From DASXHY01 sp036272195 (GTDB lineage Bacteria > Verrucomicrobiota > Verrucomicrobiia > Limisphaerales > DASXHY01): a stretch of DNA of 64,000 nucleotides. Below are positions 8,444 through 18,432 of the stretch, in pieces; the stretch's first letter is position 1, and each line of letters opens with the position of its first letter. The translations under genes and the position numbers were made by a program. The notes under the pieces were generated by a model. It did no database searches. It was not told where the DNA came from and saw only the letters and a list, made by a program, of their open reading frames with translations. The DNA lies in assembly GCA_036272195.1 (NCBI GenBank), contig DATAZE010000058.1, positions 38,981-102,980 on the forward strand. Reading direction: 5' to 3'.

Positions 8444-9367
8444 ATGAAGCTCACGTCCGCACCCCGCGTCGGTTGGCGTCATCGAACGAGAATTTCCGGA
8501 CTCTCCCATGGTCCAAAGAATCTTTCGCTCGACTCCGTCCCCCAGACTGCGCCCATTCCTTTTGCCGATCGTACGCATCGGACAGCTTTCACGCTGATTG
8601 AACTCCTGGTCGTCATCGCCATCATCGCCATTCTGGCGGCGATGCTTTTGCCGGCCCTGGCCAAGGCCAAGGACAAGGCCAATCGAATTTCCTGCCTGAA
8701 CAATCTGCGACAGATCGGCTTGTTCATGCAGCTTTACACGGACGATAACTCCGACACATTTCCGGCGCACAGGGATTATCCGTGGTTCATTCCGCCAAAC
8801 GGCGATCCGCTCAACAATTGGTGGGGCCAGTACATCGTCACTTACGGCGGCGGCAAATCGAACCTGTTCATGTGCCCTGCCATCAAGGGCGTCCAGCACA
8901 ACGCCGATGGCTCAGCCTGGCAGTGGGCCTTTAACCGCAACCTCGTCGGCTACGGTTATAACTCCTATTTTCTAGGGGCCTTCCCTCAACCGACTTCCAT
9001 CGACAACGTGACCGTCGGCACTTTCAAATTCACCCCCAACCCCTGGTTTAAACGGGCGAATGTCCTGCAGCCCTCGGAAAATCTTACGATTTGCGACTCC
9101 GATCCGAAACCCGACGGAACGGACAGTTATTCCTGCTGGTGGCCGAAGGCAGCTCAAACTGTTTCCGGCAGCGGGAGCGGCCAGTTCGAGGGCGTCTGCG
9201 TGTATCGTCATAAACCGTCCGGCAACGTCGTGTTTTCCGATTCGCACGCCGAGTCGCGCAAAGATTCGGAAATCAATCCACCTATTGATCCGCTCAGTGG
9301 TGGCAGTTTGAAATGCCTCGCCAATTCCCGTTTTTGGGATCCGCAGCGCCGCGCGGGCGGGCTTTAA
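8444..9367 (+). CDS. Prepilin-like secreted protein with N-terminal methylation motif
   Basis: 307 residues. The class III/type II secretion signal AFTLIELLVVIAIIAIL starts at residue 48, with Glu53 at position +5 after the predicted prepilin peptidase cut, followed by MLLPALAKAKDKANRISCLNNLRQIG. This is the hallmark of a large group of pseudopilin-like proteins in Verrucomicrobiota and Planctomycetota. The C-terminal part has VYRHKPSGNVVFSDSHAESR, equivalent to the HxGxxNVxFxDGH region of those proteins. Their function is not established. The 47-residue leader is long; a ggagg box at about 8426 precedes the chosen ATG at a long spacing. It is divergent from the GntR/LacI regulator. Confidence 0.85.
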   Translation: MKLTSAPRVGWRHRTRISGLSHGPKNLSLDSVPQTAPIPFADRTHRTAFTLIELLVVIAIIAILAAMLLPALAKAKDKANRISCLNNLRQIGLFMQLYTDDNSDTFPAHRDYPWFIPPNGDPLNNWWGQYIVTYGGGKSNLFMCPAIKGVQHNADGSAWQWAFNRNLVGYGYNSYFLGAFPQPTSIDNVTVGTFKFTPNPWFKRANVLQPSENLTICDSDPKPDGTDSYSCWWPKAAQTVSGSGSGQFEGVCVYRHKPSGNVVFSDSHAESRKDSEINPPIDPLSGGSLKCLANSRFWDPQRRAGGL

Positions 9368-9457
9368 ATTTCTCCGCTGAATTCATGGAAGTAAAATTTT
9401 TGCCCAATTTCCTCCCCTAAAAACCCGAAACCAACCCTCCGTTGAAAGTCCGAACCT

Positions 9458-12400
9458 ATGAAGGCGCAATGCAAATTCACTTCACCAAACCCTGAATCCC
9501 GGCACCTCAACTCCCGGGAAGCAACGGCTGTTCTTCGAGATTCCACCCGAAGAATTGTTTTCTCCCTCGCGCTGCTGCTCTCACTGGCGGCGGCGGCCGG
9601 TGCGCAGACCATCGCCTATTTTGCCGACCCCGTCGCGACCAGCTTCGGCGGCGCATCCGGCAATCCGCCTGCGCTGAATATCGGAAATACTTTTCATGTC
9701 ACCGGCGCCGGCATCACTGTTTTCCAACTCGGCGCTTTCGACTGGCAGGGCGATGGTCTTGCCACCGCGCATACGGTCACGCTTTTTTCCAATCAAGTCG
9801 CCATCGCCTCGGTCACGGTTCCCGCCGGCACCGCGGCTCCGTTGGTCAATGGTTTTCGCCTCGCGCCATTGCCTTCGCCCATCACCCTGCTGGCCGGTGA
9901 TTATGCCGTGGTCAGCTACCAGATGAACGCCAACGATCCTTACGGCGATTACAACGGCGATAATCCGCCGGGCTTCAATACCGGCGCCAGCCTGACTCGC
10001 GGGGATGGAATCTACGAATTTACCCTCAGCACCACGTCCTACCCGCCCACTGTCGACACGGGATATAATTTCGTCAGCGCCACGTTCACTTATATTGACT
10101 CGACGGGCGTTTGGAACGGCGCCGGTGCGGATAACAATTGGAGCACGAGCGCCAACTGGAGCAACGGACTGCCGGCCTTCCCCGCAGTCGTGAACTTCGC
10201 AGGCAACACGCGGCCAGCCAATAACAACGATCTCTCAGGCATCACGTTGAACGGCATCATCTACGATCCCGCCGCCGGAGCCTTCACGCTCAACGGAAAC
10301 GACATCACACTGAACGGCAACATCAGTTTCGGCGCGAATCCCTCGACGCTGGTTACCCAGAAGATCAATCTGAACATGGCTTGGAACAGTTACGTGAATA
10401 TCGAAACACCGGCCAACGGCAATCTGATGCTCGCCGGAAATATCACTTCTGCGAATGGTCTGACCAAAATCGACAACGGGACTCTGACTCTGAGCGGCAC
10501 CAATACAATCGCGGGCGCAATTTTCAACGGCGGCACCAACATCATCACCGGCAGCACCACCATTAACGGCACGGGCGGCGTTTTCTACGTCGGCAGCCGG
10601 AACGCCGCCTACAAAGGCACTCTCGTCCTCCAACCCAATTCGTCACTGACGGTCATCGGCAACTTCGGAGATGCCGCCGTGATCGGCCGCGATGGCGGCA
10701 GCGGCACGGTGATTCAAAATGGCGGTACGCTTACTTTCACTCCCAATAATAACCAAAGCGTCTTTGTCGCGGCCACCGGCAGTTCGGCCACGCGGGCGGA
10801 ATATCACATGAACGGCGGCTTGCTCGACATGGGCAATAACCGGCTCGGCATCGGCTTCGGCGCCACCTTGTCCACCGGCATGGTTGCCCAGGTCAGCGGC
10901 GTCATCACCAACGTCGGACATCTGTTGATTCCATTTGTCAGCGGCGGCGGCAATGGCATCGGCATCTATACGCTGAGCGGCGGAAGCATCTACATCGGCT
11001 CCGGCGGCATCACCTCGGACGGCAACCGTCACGAAATTGACCTTGGCGGCGGCACGGTCGGAGCGTATTCGTCGTGGACCTCGCCTTTGAGCATGAACCT
11101 GACGAACCTGAACGGCTCGGTCACGTTCAACCCCGGCGGCAACACCATTCTGCTCTCGGGCGTGCTTTCCGGCAACGGTGGTTTGACCGTGGCGGGCGGC
11201 GGTGTGCTCGAGTTGTCCGGCGCGAACACCTACACCGGCGACACCAGCGTCACTTCCGGCAGCATCTTGCAGTTGGATGCCACCGGCAGCATCATCGGCG
11301 CGGTTCGCCTGGCGAATGGCGCCCAGTTGAACTTAAACTTCGGCGGCACATATGCGGTGGGCGGGTTGTACACCAACGGCGTGGCCCTGCCGGTCGGCAC
11401 GTACAATGCCGGCAATCTTTCCGGCTTCCTTATCGGTTCCGGAGATCTGCAGGTGGCAAACAACATCAGCACCGGCCTCTGGGACGGCGGTGGCGCGAAT
11501 AATAATTGGAGCACCGGCGCTAACTGGGATCAGAATGCGGCGCCCATCTTTCCCCTTAGCTTGACCTTTGCCGGTTCCACGCGCCTGACCAACAACAACG
11601 ATCTTTCGAGCATTTCTGTCAGCGGCATCACTTTCGATTCCGCCGCGGGACCGTTTGAACTCGACGGCAATGACATCACATTAACCGGCCCGATTGGTTT
11701 CAGTGCAAATCCGCCGGCGCCCGTCACCCAGACTATCAATTTCAACCTGAACTGGACGACCGACGAAACCATTGACACGCCGACCAACGGTAATCTCACC
11801 CTCGGCGGCAGCATCAGTTCCGCAAACAATTTGACCAAGATCGACGCCGCCACGCTGACCTTGGGCGGAATCGATTCCTTCTCCGGCTACAGTCTCAACG
11901 GCGGCACCAATATTATCACTGGCCAGGTCACCATCAACGGCTCCAGTGGGCATCGCGTCTATTTGGGTGATGGCCAATCGATCCCCAACGCCTCCGGCAC
12001 GCTCGTTCTTCAAAACGGGTCGGCGTTCACGGTCGTGGGCAGCTTTGATGATGCCCTCGTCCTCGGCCGCGACGGCGGAAGCGGAAGAGTCATCCAAAAT
12101 GGCGGCACCTTCACCTACAGCCCGGCCAACCAGACATTCTTGTTCGTCGGCGCCACCAGCCAGGTCGGCACGAAGTCAGAATACGACATGAACGGTGGTG
12201 TGTTCGACCTGCAGGGAAATTCATTGGGAGTCGCTTTGGCGGACGGAGGCGTTTCATCGACCGACACCGTAAACCAGGTCGGCGGTGTCATCGACAATGT
12301 CGGCACGCTGCAACTCGGCTCAATTCGCGCCACTGGCTTGGGCATTTATAACCTTGTCGGCGGCCGCATCAATATCGGCTTCGGCGGCATCACCACTTCC

Positions 12401-14053
12401 AGCGGCCTTTATGCCCTCAACCTCGGCGGCGGCACTGTGGGCGCTTCCACGAGCTGGACCTCTCCGCTGAACATAAACCTCACCGGCGTCAACGGGCCCG
12501 TCACCTTTGACACGGCGGGGAACACAGTTATCCTGTCCGGCATTTTGTCCGGCAACGGCGGCTTCACCGTGACCGGCAGCGGCGGCACGTTGGAACTGAC
12601 CGCAACCAATACCTACTCGGGAAATACCACGGTCAACGCGGGCATCTTGCAATTGGATGCCGCCGGCACCAGCCCGGGCACGATTAATCTCGCCAATGGC
12701 GCCTTCCTGAACTTGAACTTCAGCGGCAACTACACGGTCGCCCACTGTTTCACCAACGGAGTGGCGCTTCCCAACGGCACCTATAACTCCGGCAATCTGC
12801 CCGGGTTCATTATTGGTTCCGGCAATCTGCAAGTGGCCAGCGTGGTCTTCTCCGGCCAGCCGCAGAATCAGTTGGTTTATTTGAACGGCAATTTCCATCA
12901 ATCCGTGACCTTGATGACCATGACGATTGGCGGCGCAGCCACTTATCAGTGGTACCTGAATGGAAACCCTGTCCCCGGCGCAACAGGCACCAACCTGACC
13001 TTGTCCGGATTGCAGATCACGAATGGTGGAAACTATTATGTGGTGGCGACCGGCGGTTCGGGCTCGATCACCAGCAGCGTCGCCTCCGTGACCATCTACG
13101 CAGTGAACAACAACGTCTTTGCGTATGATGGTTTTGCTTATCCCGATTCCGTGGTGGTGGATGGCTCCAGCCAAAACGGCGGCTTCGGCTGGAACGGGCC
13201 GTGGCAACATACTGATGGAAATGGCGTCCAAATCACGCTCGGCAATCTTATCGGCGGGGCCAATGTCCCGGCAGGTTACGATTCCCGCTCGATCAGCAAT
13301 TGCATCGAGGTCCCCTCAAATGCCCAAACTCGCTCGGGCCGCTTCTTCGATTGCACCGCCGGCAGCGAATTGGCAAAACAAGGGTTCATCGATGCCAACG
13401 GAAATATTGGCGCGAACGGCAAGACCGTTTACCTGAGTTTCCTCCAGCAGGCGGATCGCACCTCCGGGTTTTATGAACTCGAGTTTCACCGCGGCAACCT
13501 CAGCGACCCCGGCCGCATGGGTGGCATTGGCAATGACACCGGCACCGGCAATGTCAATCTCCGCGCGCCCAACGGCGTAAATAATCGCTCGCTCGGCGCC
13601 GGCACCACCGGAGTCAACTTCTACGTGGTCCGCATCGACTACAAGGCTGGCAACGATGACGTGTTTGTTTATCGCAATCCGACGTCGCTCACCGAGCCTG
13701 CCCTGCCGACATTGACCGTCTCCAACGTTGCCGACATGTCGCTCAGTGGTGTTTCTGTGGCGGCCTATAACGGCCCCGATTTGAAAACGGACGAAATCCG
13801 GTTGGGCGCCACCTGGGCGGACGCCATCGGCCTGGCCGTGTCCAACCTGTTGCCGCCCACCAAAGTGGCCAACGGCTGGAAAGTCAGCTTCGCCGCCACG
13901 CCGGGCTATTCCTATCGCATCCAACGCGCCACCAGCCTCACCGGCCCGTGGATGGACATCGACACCGTCACCGGACCTGAGAATGGTTACGTGGAATTCG
14001 TCGACACGACGGTGCCTGTTGGCCAGTCGTTTTATCGCACCGTAACACCTTGA
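9458..14053 (+). CDS. Giant secreted protein with autotransporter-associated beta-strand repeats, Ig-like and LamG-like domains
   Basis: 1531 residues with a signal peptide at about residues 33-50 (VFSLALLLSLAAAAGA). Two large repeats of about 455 residues follow (about 10108-11460 and 11474-12840). Each opens with W(N/D)G.G.(D/N)NNWST.ANW and ends with PATR-type strands such as GVLELSGANTYTGDTSVTSG and GNLQVAS. Next come an Ig-like domain (YQWYLNGNPVPGATGTNLTL...), a LamG-like domain of about 240 residues (13115-13835) and a C-terminal module SYRIQRATSLTGPW...FYRTV. No beta-barrel translocator is seen. It is probably a surface or extracellular adhesin or scaffold. A terminator follows. The same LamG-like module appears twice in the next gene. 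Confidence 0.85.
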   Translation: MKAQCKFTSPNPESRHLNSREATAVLRDSTRRIVFSLALLLSLAAAAGAQTIAYFADPVATSFGGASGNPPALNIGNTFHVTGAGITVFQLGAFDWQGDGLATAHTVTLFSNQVAIASVTVPAGTAAPLVNGFRLAPLPSPITLLAGDYAVVSYQMNANDPYGDYNGDNPPGFNTGASLTRGDGIYEFTLSTTSYPPTVDTGYNFVSATFTYIDSTGVWNGAGADNNWSTSANWSNGLPAFPAVVNFAGNTRPANNNDLSGITLNGIIYDPAAGAFTLNGNDITLNGNISFGANPSTLVTQKINLNMAWNSYVNIETPANGNLMLAGNITSANGLTKIDNGTLTLSGTNTIAGAIFNGGTNIITGSTTINGTGGVFYVGSRNAAYKGTLVLQPNSSLTVIGNFGDAAVIGRDGGSGTVIQNGGTLTFTPNNNQSVFVAATGSSATRAEYHMNGGLLDMGNNRLGIGFGATLSTGMVAQVSGVITNVGHLLIPFVSGGGNGIGIYTLSGGSIYIGSGGITSDGNRHEIDLGGGTVGAYSSWTSPLSMNLTNLNGSVTFNPGGNTILLSGVLSGNGGLTVAGGGVLELSGANTYTGDTSVTSGSILQLDATGSIIGAVRLANGAQLNLNFGGTYAVGGLYTNGVALPVGTYNAGNLSGFLIGSGDLQVANNISTGLWDGGGANNNWSTGANWDQNAAPIFPLSLTFAGSTRLTNNNDLSSISVSGITFDSAAGPFELDGNDITLTGPIGFSANPPAPVTQTINFNLNWTTDETIDTPTNGNLTLGGSISSANNLTKIDAATLTLGGIDSFSGYSLNGGTNIITGQVTINGSSGHRVYLGDGQSIPNASGTLVLQNGSAFTVVGSFDDALVLGRDGGSGRVIQNGGTFTYSPANQTFLFVGATSQVGTKSEYDMNGGVFDLQGNSLGVALADGGVSSTDTVNQVGGVIDNVGTLQLGSIRATGLGIYNLVGGRINIGFGGITTSSGLYALNLGGGTVGASTSWTSPLNINLTGVNGPVTFDTAGNTVILSGILSGNGGFTVTGSGGTLELTATNTYSGNTTVNAGILQLDAAGTSPGTINLANGAFLNLNFSGNYTVAHCFTNGVALPNGTYNSGNLPGFIIGSGNLQVASVVFSGQPQNQLVYLNGNFHQSVTLMTMTIGGAATYQWYLNGNPVPGATGTNLTLSGLQITNGGNYYVVATGGSGSITSSVASVTIYAVNNNVFAYDGFAYPDSVVVDGSSQNGGFGWNGPWQHTDGNGVQITLGNLIGGANVPAGYDSRSISNCIEVPSNAQTRSGRFFDCTAGSELAKQGFIDANGNIGANGKTVYLSFLQQADRTSGFYELEFHRGNLSDPGRMGGIGNDTGTGNVNLRAPNGVNNRSLGAGTTGVNFYVVRIDYKAGNDDVFVYRNPTSLTEPALPTLTVSNVADMSLSGVSVAAYNGPDLKTDEIRLGATWADAIGLAVSNLLPPTKVANGWKVSFAATPGYSYRIQRATSLTGPWMDIDTVTGPENGYVEFVDTTVPVGQSFYRTVTP

Positions 14054-14072
14054 AAAGGGGGCTAACTAAGAT

Positions 14073-14106
14073 AGCGTTGCCGGAGGTAACACCGGCAACG
14101 CTTTTT
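14073..14106 (+). terminator. Rho-independent terminator after the beta-strand repeat gene
   Basis: The perfect 11-bp stem agcgttgccgg (14073-14083) / ccggcaacgct (14092-14102) is followed by a T-run at 14102-14106. It lies 20 bases after the stop codon. It also argues that the next gene starts at 14149 and not at the in-frame ATG at 14050, which overlaps the previous stop. Confidence 0.85.
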
Positions 14107-14148
14107 ACCATCGGGCGGTCCGCCGGTTTCAAAATTCAGCTGTCGTGC

Positions 14149-17100
14149 ATGAGAAATTCGTTTTTGTTTTTGACGGCTTGCGCAACTTTGCTGCAAGTGA
14201 CCCCTTCCCGCGCCGACCTGCTGGCCTATGAAGGGTTCAATTATTCCGGGCCCGCAACCAACCTCGTTGGCCTGACCGGCGGAAGCGGCTGGAACGGCGG
14301 CTGGATCAACGTGACGGGCGGCGGCACGGTGAGCCTCGGCAATCTCGCGGCGGATACCAACGCGCCTTCCAACTACGACTCGCGCTCCATCGGAAATTCC
14401 GCGTTCATCAACAACGGCAACCGCTCCGGGCGGCTCCTGGATTGCTCGGTGGGCGGCAGCTTCGGTTCGCACGGTTATGTGGATTCCAACGGCCGCATCG
14501 GCGCAAACGGTAAGACACTTTACGTCAGCTTCCTGCAGCAGCCGAATTCCCCGATGAAATTTTATGAGTTCGAATTCCATCGCAGTGATCTAGGCGATCC
14601 GGGCCGCATCGCCGGCATCGGCAATGATTTCAATTCCACCACCGTCAACTTGCGCGCGCCCAACAGCACGCAAACACCCATCGCATGGGGCAGCACGAAC
14701 GTCAGCTTTTACATCGTGCGAATCGATTTCAAACCCGGCAACGACGACGTCTACGTCTATCGCAATCCCATCGGGAATTACGAAAGCGAAAACGAACCGG
14801 CCCTCACGATGTTATCGGTCAGCGATATGTCCTTCGACGGCATCTCGCTCGCCGCGTTTCTCAACGGCGTAACCGTACGGCATGACGAGATAAGACTCGG
14901 CGAAACCTGGGGCGATGTCTTAGGTGGCCCACCGCTCTTCGTCCTTCAACCCACCAATCAAACAGCTTACGTGGGCCAGCCCATCACGCTTTTGGCGCAG
15001 GCCAGCAGCAAGCTCCCGGTGAACTATCAGTGGTTTCGCGGAAGCAATTCTCTGCCGATAACCACCTCCAATCTCACCCTCGCCAATCCGCAATTAACCG
15101 ACGCGGATAATTATTACGTCATTGCCAGCAACTCGCTGGGCATGAGCACCAGCGTCGTCGCGTCGTTAAACGTTCAATTGATCGGACTCTCGATCGCGGC
15201 TCAAACTCCCATCCTGGGGGCCGGCAGCAACCTCGTTCTCCAAGCGTCTGCCAGCGGCGCAGCGCCTCTTTTCTTCCAATGGTTCAAGGATGGGACCGCG
15301 CTTCCGGGGGGAAATGATTCGAGCCTGGTTAAAAGCAACGTCAGCATCTTCGACGCGGGCCAATACTTTTTGATCGCCAGCAACTCTTCCGGCTCGGTCA
15401 CCAGCCAGCTCATCACCGTTTATTCAAACGCCGGCGCGTTGCTGGCTTATGAGGGTTTTGATTATTCCGGCGGCTCGGGAAATCTCGCGGGGCAATCGGG
15501 CGGATTCGGTTGGGACGGTTCATGGACGAGCATCGCTGGCGGCTCGGCGAACGTTGTCGCGGGAAATCTTTCTGCTACCACCAATGGGCCTGCCGGTTTT
15601 GATTCCCACTCAGCCGGCAACAAAACCTTTCAACCGAGCGAGACCCGCAGCGGCCGCTTTTTGGAATGTTCCGCCGGCGGCATTTTTGATTCGCGCGGCT
15701 TCATCGATGCCAACGGCGATATCGGTGCGGACGGGAAGACCCTCTACATCAGTTTCGTGCAGCAACCCGATGGAACCACCAAGTTCTACGAGTTTGAATT
15801 TCATCGCGGCGACCTCGGCGATTCAGGCCGCATCGCTGGCATCGGCAACGACACCGATGCGACCACCATTAATTTCCGCGCTCCGGACAGCAGCCAAACT
15901 TCGCTCGGCACCGGCAGCACCAGTCCCAACTTTTATATCCTCCGGATTGATTTCAAGCCGGGCAACGACGACGTCTATGTCTATCGCAATCCCACCGCCA
16001 CCAACGAGCAGGACGCCTCTCCCACTCTCATAAAACTCGCTGTCGGCGATATGTCGTTCAACGGAATCTCCTTCGGCGCGTTTGTAAATAATCGCGCGGT
16101 CACTCACGATGAGGTCCGTCTCGGCCTCTCCTGGGGCGATGTCATCGGTAATTCCAGCTCTCGTTTGCAATTGGCCGCGCACACCACCGGTAATTCCGTC
16201 GTGCGCCTCGCCGGGTCTCCCGCGTATGCCTACCAACTCCAGGCATCACCGGCACTTAACGGCCCCTGGACGAATGTCGCTCGATTGGTTGTGCCCTCCA
16301 CCGGCACCTCGAGTTTTGCCGACACCAACGCGACCAGCCCACAGAAATTCTACCGCGCCTCCGGGGAGCCCGTTGTGTCCCGGCCGCAATCTTCGAATAA
16401 CATCTACGCCGATTTTGAAGGTCCTGATTATGCCGGCTGGGTCGCCACCGGAGCCGCTTTCGGCACGCAACCGGCGCAAGGCACGTTGCCCGGCCAGATG
16501 CCCGTTTCCGGCTATCTCGGCGCCGGGTTGGTTAATTCCTATCTGAACGACGATACCTCGATCGGCACTCTCACCTCGCCGGCATTCACCATTGCTTCTC
16601 ACTATCTCAATTTTCTGATCGGTGGCGGGAATCATCCGGGCCAGACCTGCATCAACCTGCTGGTTAACGGCACCGTGGTCCGCACTGCCACTGGCTCAGA
16701 CAGCGAAACGTTGACCCCCGCGCAATGGGATGTCAGCGCTTTTATGGGGCAAACCGCCACGCTTCAAATCGTGGACCTGGCAACCGGTTCCTGGGGCCAT
16801 ATTCTGGTGGATCAAATCGCATTCACCGACGTTCCTTTTCCAACCAGCGCGCCGCCCTTTGTCATTACCAATTCGTTGCTCAATCTTCCGGTCAAGAACT
16901 CCGCGCCCAGCCGTCGCGTCACGCTTCTCGTCGGCACCAATGTAGCGCGCGACTTTGATATCACCCTCGCCACCGGCACGCCGGATTGGTGGGCTTTCGT
17001 CGACGTTTCCGCTTTTCAAAATCAAACCGCGACCCTGTTGCTGGACAATAAGCCGGCAAGTTCCACGCTTTTAAACAGCCTCGTCTTTACGAATGGAATC

Positions 17101-18432
17101 GTGGGCGCGAGTAACCTGTATCAAGAAGCGCTCCGCCCTCAATTTCACTTTTCCAGCAAACGCGGCTGGCTCAATGACGCCAACGGAATGATTTTTTACC
17201 AGGGCCAATACCACCTCTACTATCAACACGATCCCTTTATTTGGGCTGGCTCCCAGAAATATTGGGGCCACGCCGTCAGCCCGGACATGGTTCACTGGCA
17301 GGAATTGCCGGAAGGCATTTATTCGCATTCCTATCATGACGACGTCTGGTCCGGCAGCGCCGTGGTCGATTCCGCCAACACCAGCGGGTTCAAGACCGGC
17401 ACCAACGATGTCATCGTCGCCGCTTTCTACAGCACCGGCCGCGGCGAATGTATCACCTACAGCAATGACCGCGGCCTCACCTTCACCGATTACACCAATA
17501 ACCCCGTCGTCGTGCACACAGTTGTCGGTCGCGATCCACACTTGCTCTGGTATGCGCCTTCCAATTACTGGGTGATGGCGGTTTACGACGGCACGGGCGG
17601 CAACAATATCAGTTTTTATTCCTCGCCGAACCTGAAGCAGTGGACTTTTCACAGCAAAATCTTCGGGTTCTTTGAATGCCCGGACCTCTTTCAAATGCCC
17701 GTGGATGGCAACCTCAACAACCAGATGTGGCTCATCTGCGATGCGAGCAGCGGCTATATGCTCGGGCAATTTGACGGCGCGGTATTCACTCCCACCACCG
17801 CCAAGCTGTCCGGCAACAGCGGCTCCGCTTTTTACGCGTCGCAAACATTTACCACCATGCCGCCCGGCGATTCGCGCCGCGTGCGCATCGGCTGGGAAAT
17901 CTTTGCCACGCCCGGAATGCCGTTTAATCAGACGATGTATTTTCCAACCGAGTTTACGCTGCAAACGCTCTCCACCGGCGTGCGCCTCTGCTACCAGCCC
18001 GTCCGCGAAATTCAAAGCCTGCATCAAAACGAATACGCCTGGACCAATCTTACACTCGCCGCAGGCTCCAATCCGCTCTCCGGCATCCGCGGCACGCTGT
18101 TCGACGTGACCGCGCAAATCACCCCCGGCACCGCGCAACAAATTACTTTTTCATTCCAGGGAATAACGGCCACCTACAACACTGCGGCCCAAACCATCTC
18201 CTGCGACGGCGTTACTAATCCGCTGCCGCTCCTGAATGGCATTGTGCAAATTCGAATTTTGGTGGACCGTGACTCCATCGAAATATTCGGCAACAACGGT
18301 CAATTGTATATGCCCCTGCCAATTCACAATCCGGTCAGCAGTTCACTAGTCTCGCTTTCCTGCACCGGAGGCTCCGCCACCTTTAACTCGCTGGTGGTTT
18401 CGAAACTCAAATCATCGTGGCCTCAACCATGA
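14149..18432 (+). CDS. Secreted multidomain GH32 fructan hydrolase (levanase/inulinase type)
   Basis: 1427 residues from ATG 14149, directly followed by signal peptide MRNSFLFLTACATLLQVTPSRA. Order by base position: LamG-like domain (14215-14925), two Ig-like domains (14930-15425), second LamG-like domain (15430-16150), a short QLQASPALNGPW module, a beta-sandwich often found in front of levanases (DFEGPDYAGW...GTLPGQMPVSGYLGAGLVNS, 16390-16840), then GH32 (17120-18420). GH32 motifs: WLNDANG with nucleophile Asp1010, RDP (1128-1130) and ECPDLF with acid/base Glu1176. It should hydrolyse beta-fructan or sucrose-type linkages outside the cell; endo or exo action and linkage preference are not readable. 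An upstream in-frame ATG at 14050 is rejected because a terminator lies between. It overlaps the porter gene by ATGA. Confidence 0.93.
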   Translation: MRNSFLFLTACATLLQVTPSRADLLAYEGFNYSGPATNLVGLTGGSGWNGGWINVTGGGTVSLGNLAADTNAPSNYDSRSIGNSAFINNGNRSGRLLDCSVGGSFGSHGYVDSNGRIGANGKTLYVSFLQQPNSPMKFYEFEFHRSDLGDPGRIAGIGNDFNSTTVNLRAPNSTQTPIAWGSTNVSFYIVRIDFKPGNDDVYVYRNPIGNYESENEPALTMLSVSDMSFDGISLAAFLNGVTVRHDEIRLGETWGDVLGGPPLFVLQPTNQTAYVGQPITLLAQASSKLPVNYQWFRGSNSLPITTSNLTLANPQLTDADNYYVIASNSLGMSTSVVASLNVQLIGLSIAAQTPILGAGSNLVLQASASGAAPLFFQWFKDGTALPGGNDSSLVKSNVSIFDAGQYFLIASNSSGSVTSQLITVYSNAGALLAYEGFDYSGGSGNLAGQSGGFGWDGSWTSIAGGSANVVAGNLSATTNGPAGFDSHSAGNKTFQPSETRSGRFLECSAGGIFDSRGFIDANGDIGADGKTLYISFVQQPDGTTKFYEFEFHRGDLGDSGRIAGIGNDTDATTINFRAPDSSQTSLGTGSTSPNFYILRIDFKPGNDDVYVYRNPTATNEQDASPTLIKLAVGDMSFNGISFGAFVNNRAVTHDEVRLGLSWGDVIGNSSSRLQLAAHTTGNSVVRLAGSPAYAYQLQASPALNGPWTNVARLVVPSTGTSSFADTNATSPQKFYRASGEPVVSRPQSSNNIYADFEGPDYAGWVATGAAFGTQPAQGTLPGQMPVSGYLGAGLVNSYLNDDTSIGTLTSPAFTIASHYLNFLIGGGNHPGQTCINLLVNGTVVRTATGSDSETLTPAQWDVSAFMGQTATLQIVDLATGSWGHILVDQIAFTDVPFPTSAPPFVITNSLLNLPVKNSAPSRRVTLLVGTNVARDFDITLATGTPDWWAFVDVSAFQNQTATLLLDNKPASSTLLNSLVFTNGIVGASNLYQEALRPQFHFSSKRGWLNDANGMIFYQGQYHLYYQHDPFIWAGSQKYWGHAVSPDMVHWQELPEGIYSHSYHDDVWSGSAVVDSANTSGFKTGTNDVIVAAFYSTGRGECITYSNDRGLTFTDYTNNPVVVHTVVGRDPHLLWYAPSNYWVMAVYDGTGGNNISFYSSPNLKQWTFHSKIFGFFECPDLFQMPVDGNLNNQMWLICDASSGYMLGQFDGAVFTPTTAKLSGNSGSAFYASQTFTTMPPGDSRRVRIGWEIFATPGMPFNQTMYFPTEFTLQTLSTGVRLCYQPVREIQSLHQNEYAWTNLTLAAGSNPLSGIRGTLFDVTAQITPGTAQQITFSFQGITATYNTAAQTISCDGVTNPLPLLNGIVQIRILVDRDSIEIFGNNGQLYMPLPIHNPVSSSLVSLSCTGGSATFNSLVVSKLKSSWPQP

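Noticed and set aside
14050..14148. Upstream start for the GH32 gene
   Set aside because: A terminator lies between it and the signal peptide at 14149.
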